Assembly: GCF_001411555.2 (NCBI RefSeq)
Contig: NC_049904.1
Span: 32,817,473-32,881,472 of the forward strand
Direction of reading: 5' to 3'
DNA: 64,000 nt
Origin: Juglans regia
Taxonomy: Eukaryota > Streptophyta > Magnoliopsida > Fagales > Juglandaceae
Shown here piece by piece: positions 33,793-47,706 of this stretch (positions within the stretch are counted from its first letter, which is position 1; each line of letters opens with the position of its first letter). Made by a program: the position numbers and the translations under genes. The notes beneath the pieces were generated by a model. That model did no database searches and was not told the DNA's origin. It worked only from the letters and a program-made list of their open reading frames with translations.

Positions 33793-36100
33793 AAATTTCA
33801 AAGTTTAGTATATGGTAAATTCAATGCAGTGATTTTAATGAGAAATTCATCAAATTTTAGAAATGTTACTCATTTGATGGTACTTTAATTTTAGGAAACC
33901 AGCTAGAGAAGGGAAGGAGACTTTATCACTTTGCAGACGACACCGTTTAATAATCTTAAAGGCGACGTCGGGTTGGCTGGAGTAAAACGGTGCAGCTTGC
34001 TCTTTTGCCAAACGGAGTAGATTTTACTTATGTTTAAGATGTAGTTCTTTTATTTCATACGATGTAGTTTTACTCTACGTTAAAGACTATAGTAGCGCAG
34101 GGCTAGTTGGTAATTTTCGTTTGGAGGTTGTTAAAACCCACGCCAGAAGGGGGTTTAGCATTCTGGAACCTTGAAGGACTCGTTTGATTTCCATTACAAT
34201 TCATTCTATTCAAATTGCGGAGATAATGACACCAAATTTCACACAAATTGCAACTAGCAAGTCTCCAACACGAAAAATAAAAGAAAAAAAAAAACTTTTC
34301 CAAATCGAGTGTTGCTACACAATCTTCACCACAATCCACATTTCATATTTTTTTAAACTTTTTAAAATTTTAATTTTTTTTTAATTTTTTTTGAGTTTAT
34401 TCTTTTTAAATTATTTCAAATTTTCTATTTATTATTCATATAATAAATATTTGATAAAAGAAAAAAAAATAAAAAATAAAAATAATGTAGAGTGTGGAGT
34501 GTTAGGAGATTGTGAAAATTTATTCTTCCAAATCATTCTCAAAGTCAGAGTTTGGAGAATCGAAGTGCTAGGTGGCGGAAGAGGACAACCAATCTTCAGG
34601 ATCTGAAAGAGAGACGAATGTACCTCTTAGAGTAGGCGGAGGAACAAGAGAACCAAAAAAGAATGCGAAAATGAGGAGCTGCAAAAATAGGATCTAAGTT
34701 AGAGGAACTCCAAAATGGGATCTGAGACCTGTCTTCGTCTTTTTCATCTTGTTTTTTTTTAATATAAAATAAGTTACGCCACTTCAACAGAGTGTGCAAA
34801 GAATACACGAAATTGACTACATATAACGGAATTGAAAACATAAACATCATAATCACAAAATCTTAGAGCCACAATGAGAGCCAAGAGTCAAGCACCACAT
34901 AAAATACACAGTAGAAAAGATTATCCAATTGCTCACCAAATGCATTTTCCCTCAATGTGATTTCAAAATTTATAGGAAAATATCATATTCGTAAAACCCT
35001 AGAGAAGCTCATAGATAGAGAGATGAAAAATTCGAAATCCAACCGTACAACATTGGCTAGGGTTTTCAATTTGCATCTCACAAAGATCAAATCAATACAT
35101 ATCGCAAAAAAGCCCCAAGCTCAGAGCCGTATATTTATCTTAGAGGAAAGACATGATAGAATTTGAGAGAGATTTCAAGCGTCTCAGGGTATTGTGTGAG
35201 AGAGAAGGGCAGAAACTTGCCAAATGTGCCAATTGGAGGGACTGCTGTCGATGGTGGCAAATGGTGTGAGAGAGGGCCAATACAAACGACGAACAATAGA
35301 GAGAGTTTCATGGGGAACCAACAAGAACCAGATAGAAAAAACACAAGATGTAGATATATAATGAATCTCTATATTTGGAGAAGGAAAATACTACTCTTAC
35401 CATTTGTTTTTACCGTTAGTTTTTACCATTGTCATTTTTATTTATTTATTATTATTATTTACTTAATGATTAAATAAATATTTTTTAATAATATTATAAA
35501 TATTTTATTTTTTAAAAATATTTAAATGTGTTAAAAATATATATATATAAAAAAAAAATTCAAAATTACTAACGGGAGCCCCAACGAGAGCTCCTCGTGG
35601 TGAGAGTAGCATCACTCTTTGGAGAATCATTGTATAAATATTAAATGAAATTTCTAATTTAGGGATACAGAAACTGGTTAGGGAAGACTAGTTTCTCTAA
35701 AATATTTTATCCAAATTTTAAAATATACGGACCTTTAGAAAAACCGATGAGGCTGCTCTTACTTGCACCACATAGTGAGATAAACATTATATGTTGGTTT
35801 TTGGATAATGAAATAAGATTATTTTAGATAAATTAAATAAAATATTATTAAAATATTATTTTTTAATAGTATTATTATTTTAAAATTAAAAAAAATTAAT
35901 ATTATTTATTATATTTTATATAAAAATTTTAAAAAAATTATAATAATGAGACGCTAAAATATTTATCGGACAGCATCACAGCCAAGCAAGTTGCTACAGT
36001 ATTTATTATCAGACGCGGTGGAAAATTACTGGTCTGCCCATTAGGATAACATGGTCGTCCACGCAATGAATAATAGAAACAAACCGCACGTTAGCCCCAA
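33793..36100. other. Intergenic DNA, no gene
   Basis: HIPP-unit homology stops at 33792. Short ORFs (34103-34339, 34596-34856, 35163-35477) show no domain. 35760-35980 is an AT-rich R1-related MITE. Confidence 0.4.
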
Positions 36101-36108
36101 GGGCACCC

Positions 36109-36185
36109 TATAAATATTAAAATTAGGGTTTTATCCCCCCTCATCGTCGCTCCGAGAGATAGTGCGCCTCAACATCTAGGGTTTT
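36109..36185 (+). promoter_or_regulatory. RPS5 core promoter: TATA box and telo-boxes
   Basis: TATAAATA lies at 36109-36116, followed by ATTAGGGTTTT (36122-36132), a pyrimidine stretch TTTTATCCCCCCTC, and CTAGGGTTTT (36176-36185). AGGGTTT telo-boxes are typical of plant ribosomal-protein promoters. Confidence 0.7.
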
Positions 36186-36218
36186 CGCTCTCTCTTTAGA
36201 GCACAAAAGCTCGTAGCC

Positions 36219-38350
36219 ATGGCTGACGTGGAGGTTGCGATAGCTCAGGAACCAGCGGAACCTCACCACGATGTGAAGCTTTTCAACCGCTGGAGCTTTG
36301 ATGACGTGCAGGTTTCCATATATTCCAAATCCTTCAAATCTTTAGTTTTTCTCACTTAACTGTAGTATTTTACTCTATGTTTGGTTTTAAGAACGTAACC
36401 GTAACGGGCCAAAAATGAAATCCAGAGAAGTGCAAGACGGCTATTTGTTTTAGTCGCGAACAGATTGATGTTATGCGACATTTTGGACAGATCCGTTTCT
36501 TTCTTGTACATTAGCATTTACTTAACTGGTGTTTTTCTTTTTATAGTTTTTCCGATTTGTTGGTCGAATAGGTTTAGCGGTTATTAATGGAGGCGGTCAT
36601 TAATGGATTGCTATGTAGCTTTTGCTGCTATAGCTGGATCTCATTGCATTTCCTGTTGATACTTGTTCATTTTGTTGTCCGTTGTTAGCTTGAATTAATG
36701 ACTGCGATTTCGAGATATTGACCTTCTGTCCCCTTTCCTAAGATCGTAAACGATGATTTGTATTTTAGCCTGACCGTATCTCCGATTCATTACATCAATG
36801 CATCATTGAAACTAATCCTGGGTCTTTCTTGTTTGGATCAACTACTGCGTTCTAAATTTCCGTGGAATGATTTTATTCATCTACGTGGATTATTAAAACA
36901 AAGGGGCAATCTGTGGTTGAAAGATGGTTTTATCATCCTTGGAGCACTACTTGATATTATGCAAACTGTTGACGCATGAGGCAATCGTTCCCATGAAACT
37001 GGTTTTTTTCCCTGTTTTATGATGCCCATGAGATTTTCGTACTGCTTTTCTTTTGAGGTTACATCGCGTCATGGTTAAACTCGTACTAGTTGACAGTGGC
37101 TGATGATCCAATTTTAGATTGAACAAGATTCTTCTGATTAGTTGTTAAGGATCATTTAAATTTCTTTGATTGTTGCGGGAGGTACCTCATCCCTGATTGG
37201 ATCATACCTAGAAGCCATGTTTTTCTTTGCTTTGCCTCTTTACGTTGTGCCATATACCATGTTCAGTGTGATATGTTCATGTAATTTAATTGGAATCCCT
37301 TAATTGGTTTTTCTTATGCAACTTTTTTAGTTAAACTTGTCCGTATAAATTACTATCTCCTTCGCCATTGTGATTTTGCTTTATTTTTTTTATCATTTAG
37401 GTCAGTGACATTTCACTTGCTGATTACGTTGGAGTGGTACCAGCCAAGCATGCTACCTATGTTCCTCACACTGCTGGAAGATACTCTGTCAAGAGATTTC
37501 GTAAGGCTCAGTGTCCTATTGTGGAGAGGCTTACAAACTCTCTGATGATGCACGGCAGGAATAATGGAAAGAAACTAATGGCTGTCAGGATTATTAAACA
37601 TGCAATGGAAATTATTCATTTGCTAACCGATCTGAATCCCATTCAAGTTATTGTTGACGCCGTTGTGAACAGGTACACTGGATGAGTATAATTTTTCCCC
37701 TTGCATGTAGGAAAATCAGAGGTTCATCTATGTATCATCAAATCTTCTAATGGGAAATATTAGTTGTCAAAAGTGGGAGGGGAGATTCAGAAAATGCTAA
37801 AAGGAGTTGCATTTTAATATGTACTAATGATTTGTCTATTCAAATTGAGGAGTTGGTGTATGCTCACTGATAGTGAGTCATTTTATAGTTTTCAATGTTC
37901 TAAAATGAAATTTCTGGTGACAAAATCTTCTGAACATCTGTAACTGCAGTGGACCTCGTGAAGATGCAACCCGTATTGGCTCTGCCGGAGTGGTTAGGCG
38001 TCAGGCTGTTGATATTTCCCCTTTGCGACGTGTTAATCAGGCCATTTATCTGCTTACCACTGGAGCTCGGGAATCTGCATTCCGCAATATTAAAACCATT
38101 GCAGAATGTTTGGCAGATGAACTTATCAATGCTGCCAAGGGCTCTTCAAACAGGTAAAGAAGAGCTTAGTTATTCCACTTCACCCCCTGCTTCAGCTTGG
38201 GAATTGCGTGGGTATTTCCTTCTCTCCCCAAGGAGAGGAGTGTCCCTTGCTTCTTGATGTCATTGACTTACTGAATTTTTGCTTTCATTGTCCAGCTATG
38301 CAATAAAGAAGAAGGATGAGATCGAGAGAGTTGCCAAGGCAAATCGTTAA
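36219..38350 (+). CDS. RPS5: 40S ribosomal protein S5 (uS7)
   Basis: Exons 36219-36311, 37401-37672, 37950-38153 and 38296-38350 give 207 residues, the normal plant length, with GT-AG introns and continuous phase. Key segments are '[14 protein letters not shown]', 'ISLADYVGV', '[20 protein letters not shown]', '[20 protein letters not shown]', '[14 protein letters not shown]', '[20 protein letters not shown]' and the C-terminal 'ERVAKANR'. uS7 sits in the head of the small subunit near the E site and contacts mRNA and tRNA. The first intron, just over 1 kb, is long for the gene and may help expression. Nothing is broken. In Arabidopsis, RPS5A is close to UBP13, which matches the UBP gene 17 kb downstream here. 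Confidence 0.97.
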
Positions 38351-39451
38351 GGGATCAGACAAGAGATTTTGCCTGGGAGTGTTTTGTATGGTTATCTCAT
38401 AGTACTTTAAATTGTTTCTAGAACTCTTGAACATTGTAGTTGGTGGTTTTTTGGGGCGATGAGGATTTGCATCATTTTTGTTTGGAGCTTATATCATTTT
38501 ATTCATGAATATTGAGTAAGCTTTCAATTGATAAATGTCTGCTTCAAATTTATTTTACCTATTTTTAGCATGTTTACGGTCAGTGCTGTGTGTTGATGTA
38601 TTTCAATCCCACTAAAAACAATTGAGGCTCATTTAGAAGGCTTCATCCTCAACAACCTCACTTAATGAGCAGTTGTTCACACCTTTTCAAGGATGAGGTA
38701 ACGAGCAGCCTGAGAGAATCTGCGCTATAACAATCTTTTCTGATGAAACATGCTATAGTCATTCTATGCACAAAATGGTCTCTTGTGAAAATATTTCTGC
38801 AATGCAAAATCTTTCCATCCTTGGAAAAACAGCGGAGTGATGTCGGCCGGTATGATTTGCTAGATATTCTTGGCCAATTGCAGTACAGTTTTTTACGATC
38901 GCAACTCAATTAGCATTTTGATGAGGAAAATGATATTACTTCGACTAAGTTAGCAACTTAGACCCATCAATTTGACTGTTCATATTTTAATTTTTTTATT
39001 TAATAGTTAATGAATTAATTATTAGTATATTAATTATTTTTTTATTGTATTCAAAGATATTTTAAAATATTTTTAAAAAAAAAATACAATTTCAAAGCTG
39101 CGTTTGGTTTGTAAACTACTCTCAACTCATCATTACAACTTTTTCAAATCTCAACACAAAATATAATAAACAATCAACTTTTTTAAATTTCAAAATATAA
39201 TAATATTTAATTTTATTAATATTTTATCATTTCAACTCAATTCAACTAACTTTAACGTCCAAACTCAGAGGACGTCAAGTAGACAAATACCCATTTTTCA
39301 TAGAACAATATTTGGGTAAAATAATGCAGCTAAAGGATTAGGGTAGTGGTAGATCCTCGACACAGCGACATAAAAGTCACTGTTCTGCAGCGATTTTGCT
39401 TTCAAACTGTCGCTTCTCTCTCTAACCTTAAACCCTCACGGCTTCCCCCGA
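38351..39451. other. RPS5 3' flank and intergenic DNA with an R1 MITE
   Basis: 39100-39262 is an R1 MITE (GCGTTTGGTTTGTAAACTAC to ACTTTAACGTCCAAACTC). The minus-strand ORF 38658-38909 has no recognised domain. Confidence 0.5.
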
Positions 39452-41641
39452 ATGATTACAGCAAGAAACTTGTGCGCTCGTTTCGTTCTCCGGAACGGTG
39501 GGGGCGTTTCGCTCTACTCAACCTCAACCGTGCCAACTCGTTCTGGAAAACCATGGAACCCCTGTTTGAACGTTCTCTACCGTCGGATTTCTCCCATCGG
39601 AGATCCCAGGGTCTCCATCGTTCCCATACTCGAGCAATGGATCGAAGAAGGCCGAACTGTCAGCAGAGCACCACTACTTGCCATCGTCAAGGAGCTCAGA
39701 CGCTACAAACGATATGCCCACGCCCTTGAGGTATTCCTTGACGTATTACTTCTTTTTCTTTCTTTTTGATCTCTCAGGATTTGAAATCTTTGATTTTTAT
39801 CGTTCATTGAAGCCATTTGGTTGTTAATCGAGTTGGTCAATATTTTCTCTAGTGCCGAATCTGAACAACATGTTTTGTTGTTCCCACGTAAATAGTCTCT
39901 CTTTAATTTAGTAAACCGGCATTGCTATTTGCCTCTCAAATATCGAGGCACTGATTGATCTGTTACTGAAATAACTGGATGGCTTTGGATATTTTAAATC
40001 TTCCCTTTTACCTGTAAAAGTAAAGAAATAACTGGATGCATGTCTCCAATGCGCTCTTTGACATGTACAAAACAGTCTCCAAGCGTATTTGCTGCAGGTA
40101 GAGCTCATAGCAAGCTGGGTCTGGGTGCCCTCTTTAAAGGATTAGTGTCTAGTTTTGTACCTCTTACTTGGACTCAAAATAACATCATCCATCTTCATGA
40201 TGGTGAAAACGGTTGAAATAACTTTCTCAATTAATGTCGTGTTGTGGGATCCTGAATAACCATTAACCAGAACATAACTGTTATTGTGAAGATAGTTGAC
40301 TTATTATATAAGAAACAAAACTGTTATTTTCATATTTGTTATTTTTATAAGCAGGTATCTATGTGGATGACTGACAGAAGATACTTTGACCTTTCGTCCC
40401 GTGATATTGCCATCCGACTAGACTTGATTTCAAAAGTTCGTGGGATAGAACAAGCTGAGAATTATTTCAATAATGTTCCAACAAAGTTAAGAGCTCTTGA
40501 GGTTTATAGTGCTCTTCTCAACTGCTATGCCTATGCAAAACATGTGGAGAAAGCAGAGGCCATTATGCAGAAGATGAGAGAATTGGGGTTGGAAAGGACT
40601 GTAGTGGCTTTCAATGTTTTGCTTAATCTTTATTATCAGACCGGAAATCATGAGAAGCTGGACTGTCTGATGCATGAAATGGAAGAAAAGGGAATTAGTT
40701 TTGACAAATTTACTTATTCTATCAGGCTCAGTGCATATGCAGCTGCTTCTGATGTTGAGGGAATTGACGAGATTCTAAGAAGGATTGAATCCAATCCTGT
40801 TGGTCTTTTGGATTGGACTGTCTATGCTGTTGCGGCAAACGGGTACACAAAAGCTGGGCTGGTGGAGAAGGCTTTGGCAATGCTGAAGAAATCAGAGGGA
40901 TTAGTAACTGCCAAAAGGAGACATTCAGCTTTTGATCACCTCCTCACACAATATGCTGCAATAGGCAAGAAAGAGGAAGTGGTAAGGCTCTGGGAGGTGT
41001 ACAAGAAGAAGGAGAGGATATACAATAGGGGGTATATAAGTATCATAAGCTCACTGTTAAAGTTTGAAGACATTGACGGTGCTGAGAAGATACATAATGA
41101 GTGGGAATCCAGTGAGTTAAACTATGATATCAGGATACCCAACCTCTTGATTAGTGGTTTTTGCAGGAAAGGTCTTCCGGAGAGGGCTGAAGCCCTTGTA
41201 AACCGGGTAGTGGCGAAAGGAATAAAGCCTAATGTAAGAACCTACTATTGTTTGGCAACGGGGTACATTCAGATTAATCAAATTGAAAAGGGACTCAAAG
41301 CAATGAAGGAAGCAATTCTGGTCTGTGGGCCTTGGTGGAAGCCAAGCAAGGAAAGCTTGGCTGCCTGTCTGGACTACTTTATATGCAAAGAAGATGTAGA
41401 GGGAGCACAGGAATTTATCAGATTACTCAGGGATAAGGAGATTGTCTCTGCGGATGTTTATGACAGCTTGTTGAATTGTATTAAAGATAGTGAATCAAGC
41501 TTTTCTGCGTTCAGTGAGATGGGAGGGGATGCTCCAGTTGGAAATGGAGAAACAATTGGACTTTCAGAGCTCGAGGAGGACAGCGGTAATCACAAAACAA
41601 GTAGCAGCAACATGTTCGATATAAATTCAGAACATTTCTGA
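39452..41641 (+). CDS. Mitochondrial P-class pentatricopeptide repeat protein
   Basis: Exon 1 (39452-39730) and exon 2 (40355-41641) encode 521 residues. The N-terminus MITARNLCARFVLRNGGG is Arg-rich without acidic residues, a mitochondrial presequence. A 'IGDPRVSIVPILEQWIEEGR' segment and 'ALEVSMWMTDRRYF' follow, as in the At2g20710 / At4g21705-like clade. Then come tandem 35-residue repeats, for example 'EVYSALLNCYAYAKHVEKAE', 'VAFNVLLNLYYQTGNHEKLD', 'FTYSIRLSAYAAASDVEGID' and 'VRTYYCLATGYIQINQIEKG'. There are no E or DYW extensions, so it is a P-type RNA-binding factor for organelle RNA stability, splicing or translation. The RNA target is unknown. The single intron sits just before VSMWMTD. 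The start follows a clean in-frame ATG. Confidence 0.92.
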
Positions 41642-42522
41642 AGCTTTTGGAAGCAGTTGGGGGCTAATTTTATGAACAACAGTTTGGGAAAGATAGATCT
41701 GGTTCTCCTTATCTGTTGCCCTTGGGCTAAATGAGTTGTAACAATAGTTATCCGCAAACTGATGATAGCAGCACAATTTATCTTACCATGGTATAGGTTT
41801 TGGTCAAAACTTTAAAAACAAATGCATCTTTATTCAATTGCCTTGTGCAGACATGGATGGGTTAGAGTTTTATGTTGCCGAGTCTTTGATAATTGTTGCT
41901 TTATCCTACCTCACTACATAAAATTGCGAACGTTCAGCCCATAATTAGTATTGTTTTTAGTGGTTTTCACGCTTCAACCCCTTGAAATTTATCCTAATTA
42001 CCTTCTTTCTCGCCACCTGAACAATTTGTTCAACGTGTAATGCAATACACCGTATTTCAATTCTATTTTGATTTTGTTATATAAAATATGGTTTTTATTA
42101 TTTTTTAATTTTTTTTTAATTTTTCTGAATAAAAAATATAAAGATTGATAGACAATAACATCTTATCATAATGAAATGAAAATATGATGTACAGAATTTT
42201 TTTCGTGTGACGGAATAATTGATTGGCCCAATATATGCATAAACAGCAATCTTTTTAAAGATTGTACTGACTGAGTACTAATCTTTAGATTGCATTTAGG
42301 TAGTAAAGTAATATCAGATATTTTATAAATAATAATGAAAAAATAATAAAATATTAAATAATAATAATAAATAATAAATAAGAGTGGAGTCCAAACTTGC
42401 CCTAGATTATGTGGGCCTCCAAAAGTGACGCAGCCGCCGAAGGGCACAAGGATCATCTAATATTGGTCGGTTGCTTGTCGCAATTTCCTAGCTTCACTGC
42501 ACCGTCGCAGGAAGTCAAGGAA
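41642..42522. other. Intergenic DNA
   Basis: AT-rich, with a partial R1-like stretch at 42285-42400. An in-frame ATG at 42409 would lengthen the next protein, but the conserved start is at 42523. Confidence 0.5.
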
Positions 42523-45376
42523 ATGGAGGAGCTCCGAAATTATCCGGACACCCATAAGGACGCCGTTGATGACGACCTCCCGCCGATGCTGAGCTCCGAA
42601 ACCCTCGCGGCACTCAGAGAGTTCCTGGCCGAGCAGAACCGGTCCCTCGGTGTTGACCCAGACATGGACAATGAAGGAGAGTCGGAGGGGACGGAAAAGG
42701 AGGTGGCTTTGCTTGCGGAGGACTGGAGGATGAGCCAGTTCTGGTACGACCGCGAGACCGCCGAGACAGTGGCCCAAGAGGTCCTCACTCTCTGCGAGGC
42801 CTCCGATTCTCCCGTTGCTTGCATCGCTTGTCCCACTCTCTACGCCTATCTCAAGGTTGTTGATAATAATTTTTTTCTCTCTTATTTTCTTACGTTTTCC
42901 AATTTGCGTTTTTCTGAAGAAATTGGACTTTTGTGGTCATCTGCTTGGGTATCTGGAATTTGGGACAATTCGGATGAGGGGATGAAAATATGGAAAATGT
43001 GGGCAAACAATAGGCTTTTGGTTTTGGCAGTGTATTAAATTTGTCATCGCATGTTGTTATTCTCATGGCATTGTCTTGTTCTGTAATGAGCTAAGTGTAA
43101 GGTATCGCACGAGAATGAAAATGATAAGTAGAATTCTGTGGTAATACGTTTCTTCGAGCTAGAGATTGCGAGGGAACTATTGAGCTACCTCGGTCCAGAG
43201 ATAATACATTGAAACCAACAATCAAAAAGAAGGAAGGATATACATGGAACAAGCTCCATGGCTCCTTGGGCGGTACATATTTTAGTCTGAAGAATTAAAT
43301 AAGGAAATCTCACTTTTTATATGATTAGGATTCTGTCATTAAGCTTTTCAAGGGACAGTTTCTCAGTTGAGAGCAATCACAGAACCCAGTAGAAAGGTAA
43401 ACAATAAGTTAGCTTTACTGAGAAGAGAAATGCTACTTATCATCCCCACATCACACAACAACATGTGATTTGTCATTTTTTTCCTTTTATTTAAATACAC
43501 ATATTTACACATCAATAACACATCAATATGTATGCGTTTAAATAGAAGGACTAAAATGACAAATCCCATATTGGTGTATGGTGTAAGGGATGATAAATAT
43601 AATTTTTGACTGAGAAAGTGCATTGCCTGGAACAAGCCAGTTCTGCTAAAAGCATAGCCTGCTTGTATCAGTCTTCGGTATCATTAACAATCTTTTGAAA
43701 CAAGGCGCACGTGCAGTGTTTGGATATTGCCTCTTACATGGGAATACTGTTGATAAATCTCCCATCTCTTGCCCAAGCAAATCAACTTTGTCACGTGTAA
43801 GATCATCTGCATAACAAGTACTTATTTGCGTTAGCTTACACCTTCCCTTTATCTGATTGATTCCAGAAATTTGATCATAAGATCTCAGTGCAACTTCTTG
43901 AGTATGACAAACGTTTTGAGCAATATGGAAGTGATTTCATCTTTTATGATTACAATCGACCAGAAGAGCTGCCATCGGAACTGAAGCATGCTTATGGCAT
44001 TGTGGTTGCAGATCCTCCTTACCTGGTAAGCTTATTTGTTTATAGTACGGAATACTTGATAACTGGCCCTTTTACCTCTTTGGTCTTGTTATTGCCTTGT
44101 GTACTGCTATCAAGTGCCCATCCTTTAAGCGGAAGTTATTCAAAACAACTCTTCTTTCACTTATGAAGGATTTTACCCCCTCATTATTTCTTCTATTTGT
44201 TTGTTGTCTTAATAACAAAACTCTAGACAGGCCCCAGGGAATGCTTTGTTTGCTGTGATGTTTCATATAATGAACTTTATCATGTTAATATTTCAATGAA
44301 GTTATCAATTATAGAAGTAAATGAACTGCATAATTATTATGTGCCCTTTATCCACGAGATCTTTAATCTTATTGAAAAAAAATCGAGAGGATCAATTTTG
44401 GTTAATTCTTCTTTTAACCAGTCTGTAACAGCAACTATGTGAAACCAAGTTGATGTTTGATCCTTCCAATATGCTTATAAACCAATTTCTTGTGCATTCC
44501 TTATAAAGGGAACTCATCGGTTAAATATAGCATGCACGAATACCGCCATTGTAAAAAAGTAGAGTAAGAGATGGCTATGTATGAGAGGGGTCATAAAGGA
44601 CTTTCTTGAGCCAACTTTCGGGAATAGATGAGAAGGGAGTGTGATTAGTAATCGTACCAGTGAGTGATGGGCAGTTGAGAGCCGTTACCAACGACTATGT
44701 GATCATTACCAAGGTATTCAGTTCGGCTGCCAAGACTTTGAGCATCTGCTGTCACATGGTTCACAGAATATTACACCTAATTACCTAGAGATTGACATGT
44801 GGTGCAAAGGATTAGAAGTCTCCAGTGGGTTCAACCTATTTGTCACAACTCCTTGGTAGATACCTATTAGGGATGTCTATTTCTTGTCACTGCATGTGCC
44901 AATAAAGCTTTCTTTGTTGTGTGTTGTGAAATTTAGATTTTTTTATGGTGATAAACAAATTGACGAGCTCATATAAATGGCATTATCATGGCAGAGTATG
45001 GAGTGTTTGGAGAAAGTCACTAAAACGATTTCCTTTCTTTCTCGACCAGCAGAACCTCACTTACTTCTACTTACAGGTAGACATTTTACCATTTCATCAG
45101 TGAGAACAATGGGATAGAAAGAGATTTAGTGAAGTATCTATTATCATCACAGGGCATTGATTGTGCCATTTCCTTTATGGCTTTCTAGGATAAATTTAAA
45201 AGATTGCATTATGATTACTTGCAGGAGAAGTGCAGAAGGACAGAGCTTCTGAGCTTATGGGTTTGCATCCATGTGGTTTTCGGCCTCAGCACTCTAGCAA
45301 ACTTGGAAATGAGTTTCGGCTGTTCACAAACTATGACCCAAAAGATAGATTAGGAGGCTGGGAGCGAGGGAATTAG
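42523..45376 (+). CDS. EEF1AKMT1: EEF1A lysine methyltransferase 1 (N6AMT2 family)
   Basis: Exons 42523-42855, 43867-44025, 44995-45076 and 45225-45376 give 241 residues, the size of the plant orthologue (At3g58470). 'LSSETLAALREFLAEQ' and 'WRMSQFWYDRETAETVAQEV' form the N-terminal part. 'QLLEYDKRFEQYGSDFIFYDYN' precedes the catalytic VVADPPYL, with the DPPY motif at residues 160-163. 'PHLLLLTGE' and 'GLHPCGFRPQHSSKLGNEF' complete the Rossmann methyltransferase. Animal and yeast members methylate a lysine of elongation factor 1A; older annotations call the family N6-adenine DNA methyltransferase. RBL15 starts 2.3 kb downstream, as in Arabidopsis. Intron 1 contains a palindromic MITE. No defect is seen. 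Confidence 0.93.
43426..43605. repeat. Palindromic MITE in the methyltransferase intron 1
   Basis: The arms GAAATGCTACTTATCATCCC and GGGATGATAAATATAATTTT, with inner arms GATTTGTCATTTTTTTCC and AGGACTAAAATGACAAATCC, form a long imperfect inverted repeat. Confidence 0.65.
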
Positions 45377-47706
45377 GTACATTTTCTTGTAAGCGCTGAT
45401 CATTTTGACAAACTTTATGCATGTACACATGCACTTGCTCATACACACGGACAAGTACTACGCATATCCTGGACAGGATCCATATTATTAAATTTAACAT
45501 CCTGACAGTTCATAACTAGATTTGTTTTCTTAAAAAACTTGTCATCTTCCAATTTGAAACTTATCTACACAGTTGCACATTCTATGGCCACTCTAGAGTT
45601 TTCTTTGATTATTTTTTTCCTTCGTCCGTCTGACACACTTCTGAACACCAAATTCAAATACTTAATGCAAAATGTCTCCGTGCTGTGACAATTCGAGACA
45701 GGTGAACTTTTGATTGCAGAGTTATCGATGGGGGTGACTGAAGAATCATGCCTCCCTACCAGATTCTCACTGCCAAAAGGATGATATGGACCGGTTTTGC
45801 TATGAAAGTGAATGTCGGGCTACAGAATGCAGTATAAATAATCTATCCAGAATGTCATATAGATGTTCATCCAGCGTATTTTTCGAAACACTTTGCTGCG
45901 TTTCCCCTACCCAACCCCTTTACCAAAGTTAGTTTGATTTTAATGTTGAACTTGTAAATTATCCCAATTCCTGAAGCAAAAATTTAGAGAACGAAATTCG
46001 TTTTATTGGCGTCTCTTTTTTTCTTTTACCTTTTCCATTTCTTTCTCCAGAACTGAACCCATTAATCTTTCTTAAGAGTGATGAAGTTTTATTTGTAATT
46101 GTTGATTGTTTTGATACGAGGGTTAAAAGCTTAACCAAATTAGTATCTAATAATTTCAAGGCTTTTGGATCAATGATTGGTTTTTTAAGGTCTCGTTTGG
46201 TTGTTAAATTCATTTGAGTTTAACTCAGTTCAGTATAATTTTAAGTTAAATTTAACATCTAAATATTTAATTCTTAAATTATTAAATTTATCTCAATTTA
46301 AAATTTATTTATATGTGAAATTTACAATCTTTTTCAATTCAATATTTTTTTATATGTGAGATTTTACAAGTTTTTTTAGTTTTCTATAAATACATCTAAA
46401 CTCATATTAATATTCAAATTTATCTTAACTCATTTTAGATAAATTCTATAAAATTTATTCTATTATCTCAATTTACTATTATCTATAAAAAAAAAAAAAA
46501 AAACTCAACTCAATATTTAAATTTTCCAATCTAGCTTTTGTCTCTTTCAGAATTTTCGACTGTTATTTGCAAGCCCTTCGAGTGAAAAAAAGAAGGAAAA
46601 AACAAAAGCGATACAGTTGACAACACAACAGGCGGATGTTGCAACGTACAAATTGTCGTATCACTAACCTGCAACTACATGAACATATAAACTGACGTCA
46701 ATTTTTATGAAGAGCATTAGCATTAGCATTAATTATCTTATTCTTTAAATTTTAATTAATATGTAATTTTTTTATCTTTAATTAATCATTTAAAATTTAA
46801 AATCTATATTGAATTAGTCATCACACTTTCTATAATGATAAAATATTATTATTTTTTATTATTTATATTTTTTAATTAATTTTAATTTTAATTTTTATAA
46901 TCTTCAATAACCTCTAACAAATCACATTTATTTTTATTTTTACAATCTAAAAATTTATAATATAATAATCTCAAATTTATATGGATGGTAAAATCTCATA
47001 TGAATAAAAATCTCATATCTATAATATAATAATTTTAAAAAATACTTTTAGACTTGTTATAGTTCTTTTTATATTTGAAAAGAAGAATGGATTTACTGTA
47101 ACTTATAGTTTTGATGAAAGCAATTTAGTTAATTCAATGTGGAGCATATATGGATGATATTTGTTAAATTTGAAGATAAAAATATATTTGACTAATCCAA
47201 TGCCAATGCTCTTAGGTACAGTACAATCGATTCTCTCATTAAATCGCATATCGATGTTAATGTCATTTTTTTTATTAAAAATAATAAAAAGAAAAAAATT
47301 TTGAAAAAAAAAAAATCTCTATCTTATAAAAATTATTTTAATTTTCAATTTATACCGTTTCGTTATGGATGTTTTATATGTAACATCGGTGTAATTTACT
47401 GTACAAGATCGCTTGTAATAAGAATTTTGCTTTTATGAATATTAGCAGAACTAAAAAAAAGAAAGAAAGAGAAAACACGAGTAAAATGACGCAGGCATTA
47501 GCATGGTACAGCCCGGTTGAACCCGGTTAGTGTGCCACCCTAACCCCGAGGCCCGAGCTGTTAGCCCGAACCGGTTTGGGTTTTGGACTTCCGAAAACTC
47601 GAGTGCATGTCATTACGTTTAAGTTGGCCGGTTCGTCACTCCAAGCAATTATTCTCGATCAAAGAAAGAAGGAAAGAAAGTCCCAGAGAACGGAAATTCG
47701 GAGAAA
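45377..47706. other. Intergenic DNA with two MITEs
   Basis: 46190-46535 matches the unit at 15270-15625. 46711-47212 is a complete AGAGCATTAGCATTAG...CCAATGCCAATGCTCTTA element related to 16857-17340. 47500-47700 is GC-richer and likely the RBL15 promoter and 5' UTR. Confidence 0.6.

Noticed and set aside
38658..38909. 83-codon minus-strand ORF in the RPS5 3' flank
   Set aside because: Cys-rich by chance composition; no conserved motif.
42409..42522. Longer N-terminus for the methyltransferase from the ATG at 42409
   Set aside because: The extra residues do not resemble the family, and the conserved start MEELRNYPDT at 42523 gives the usual length.
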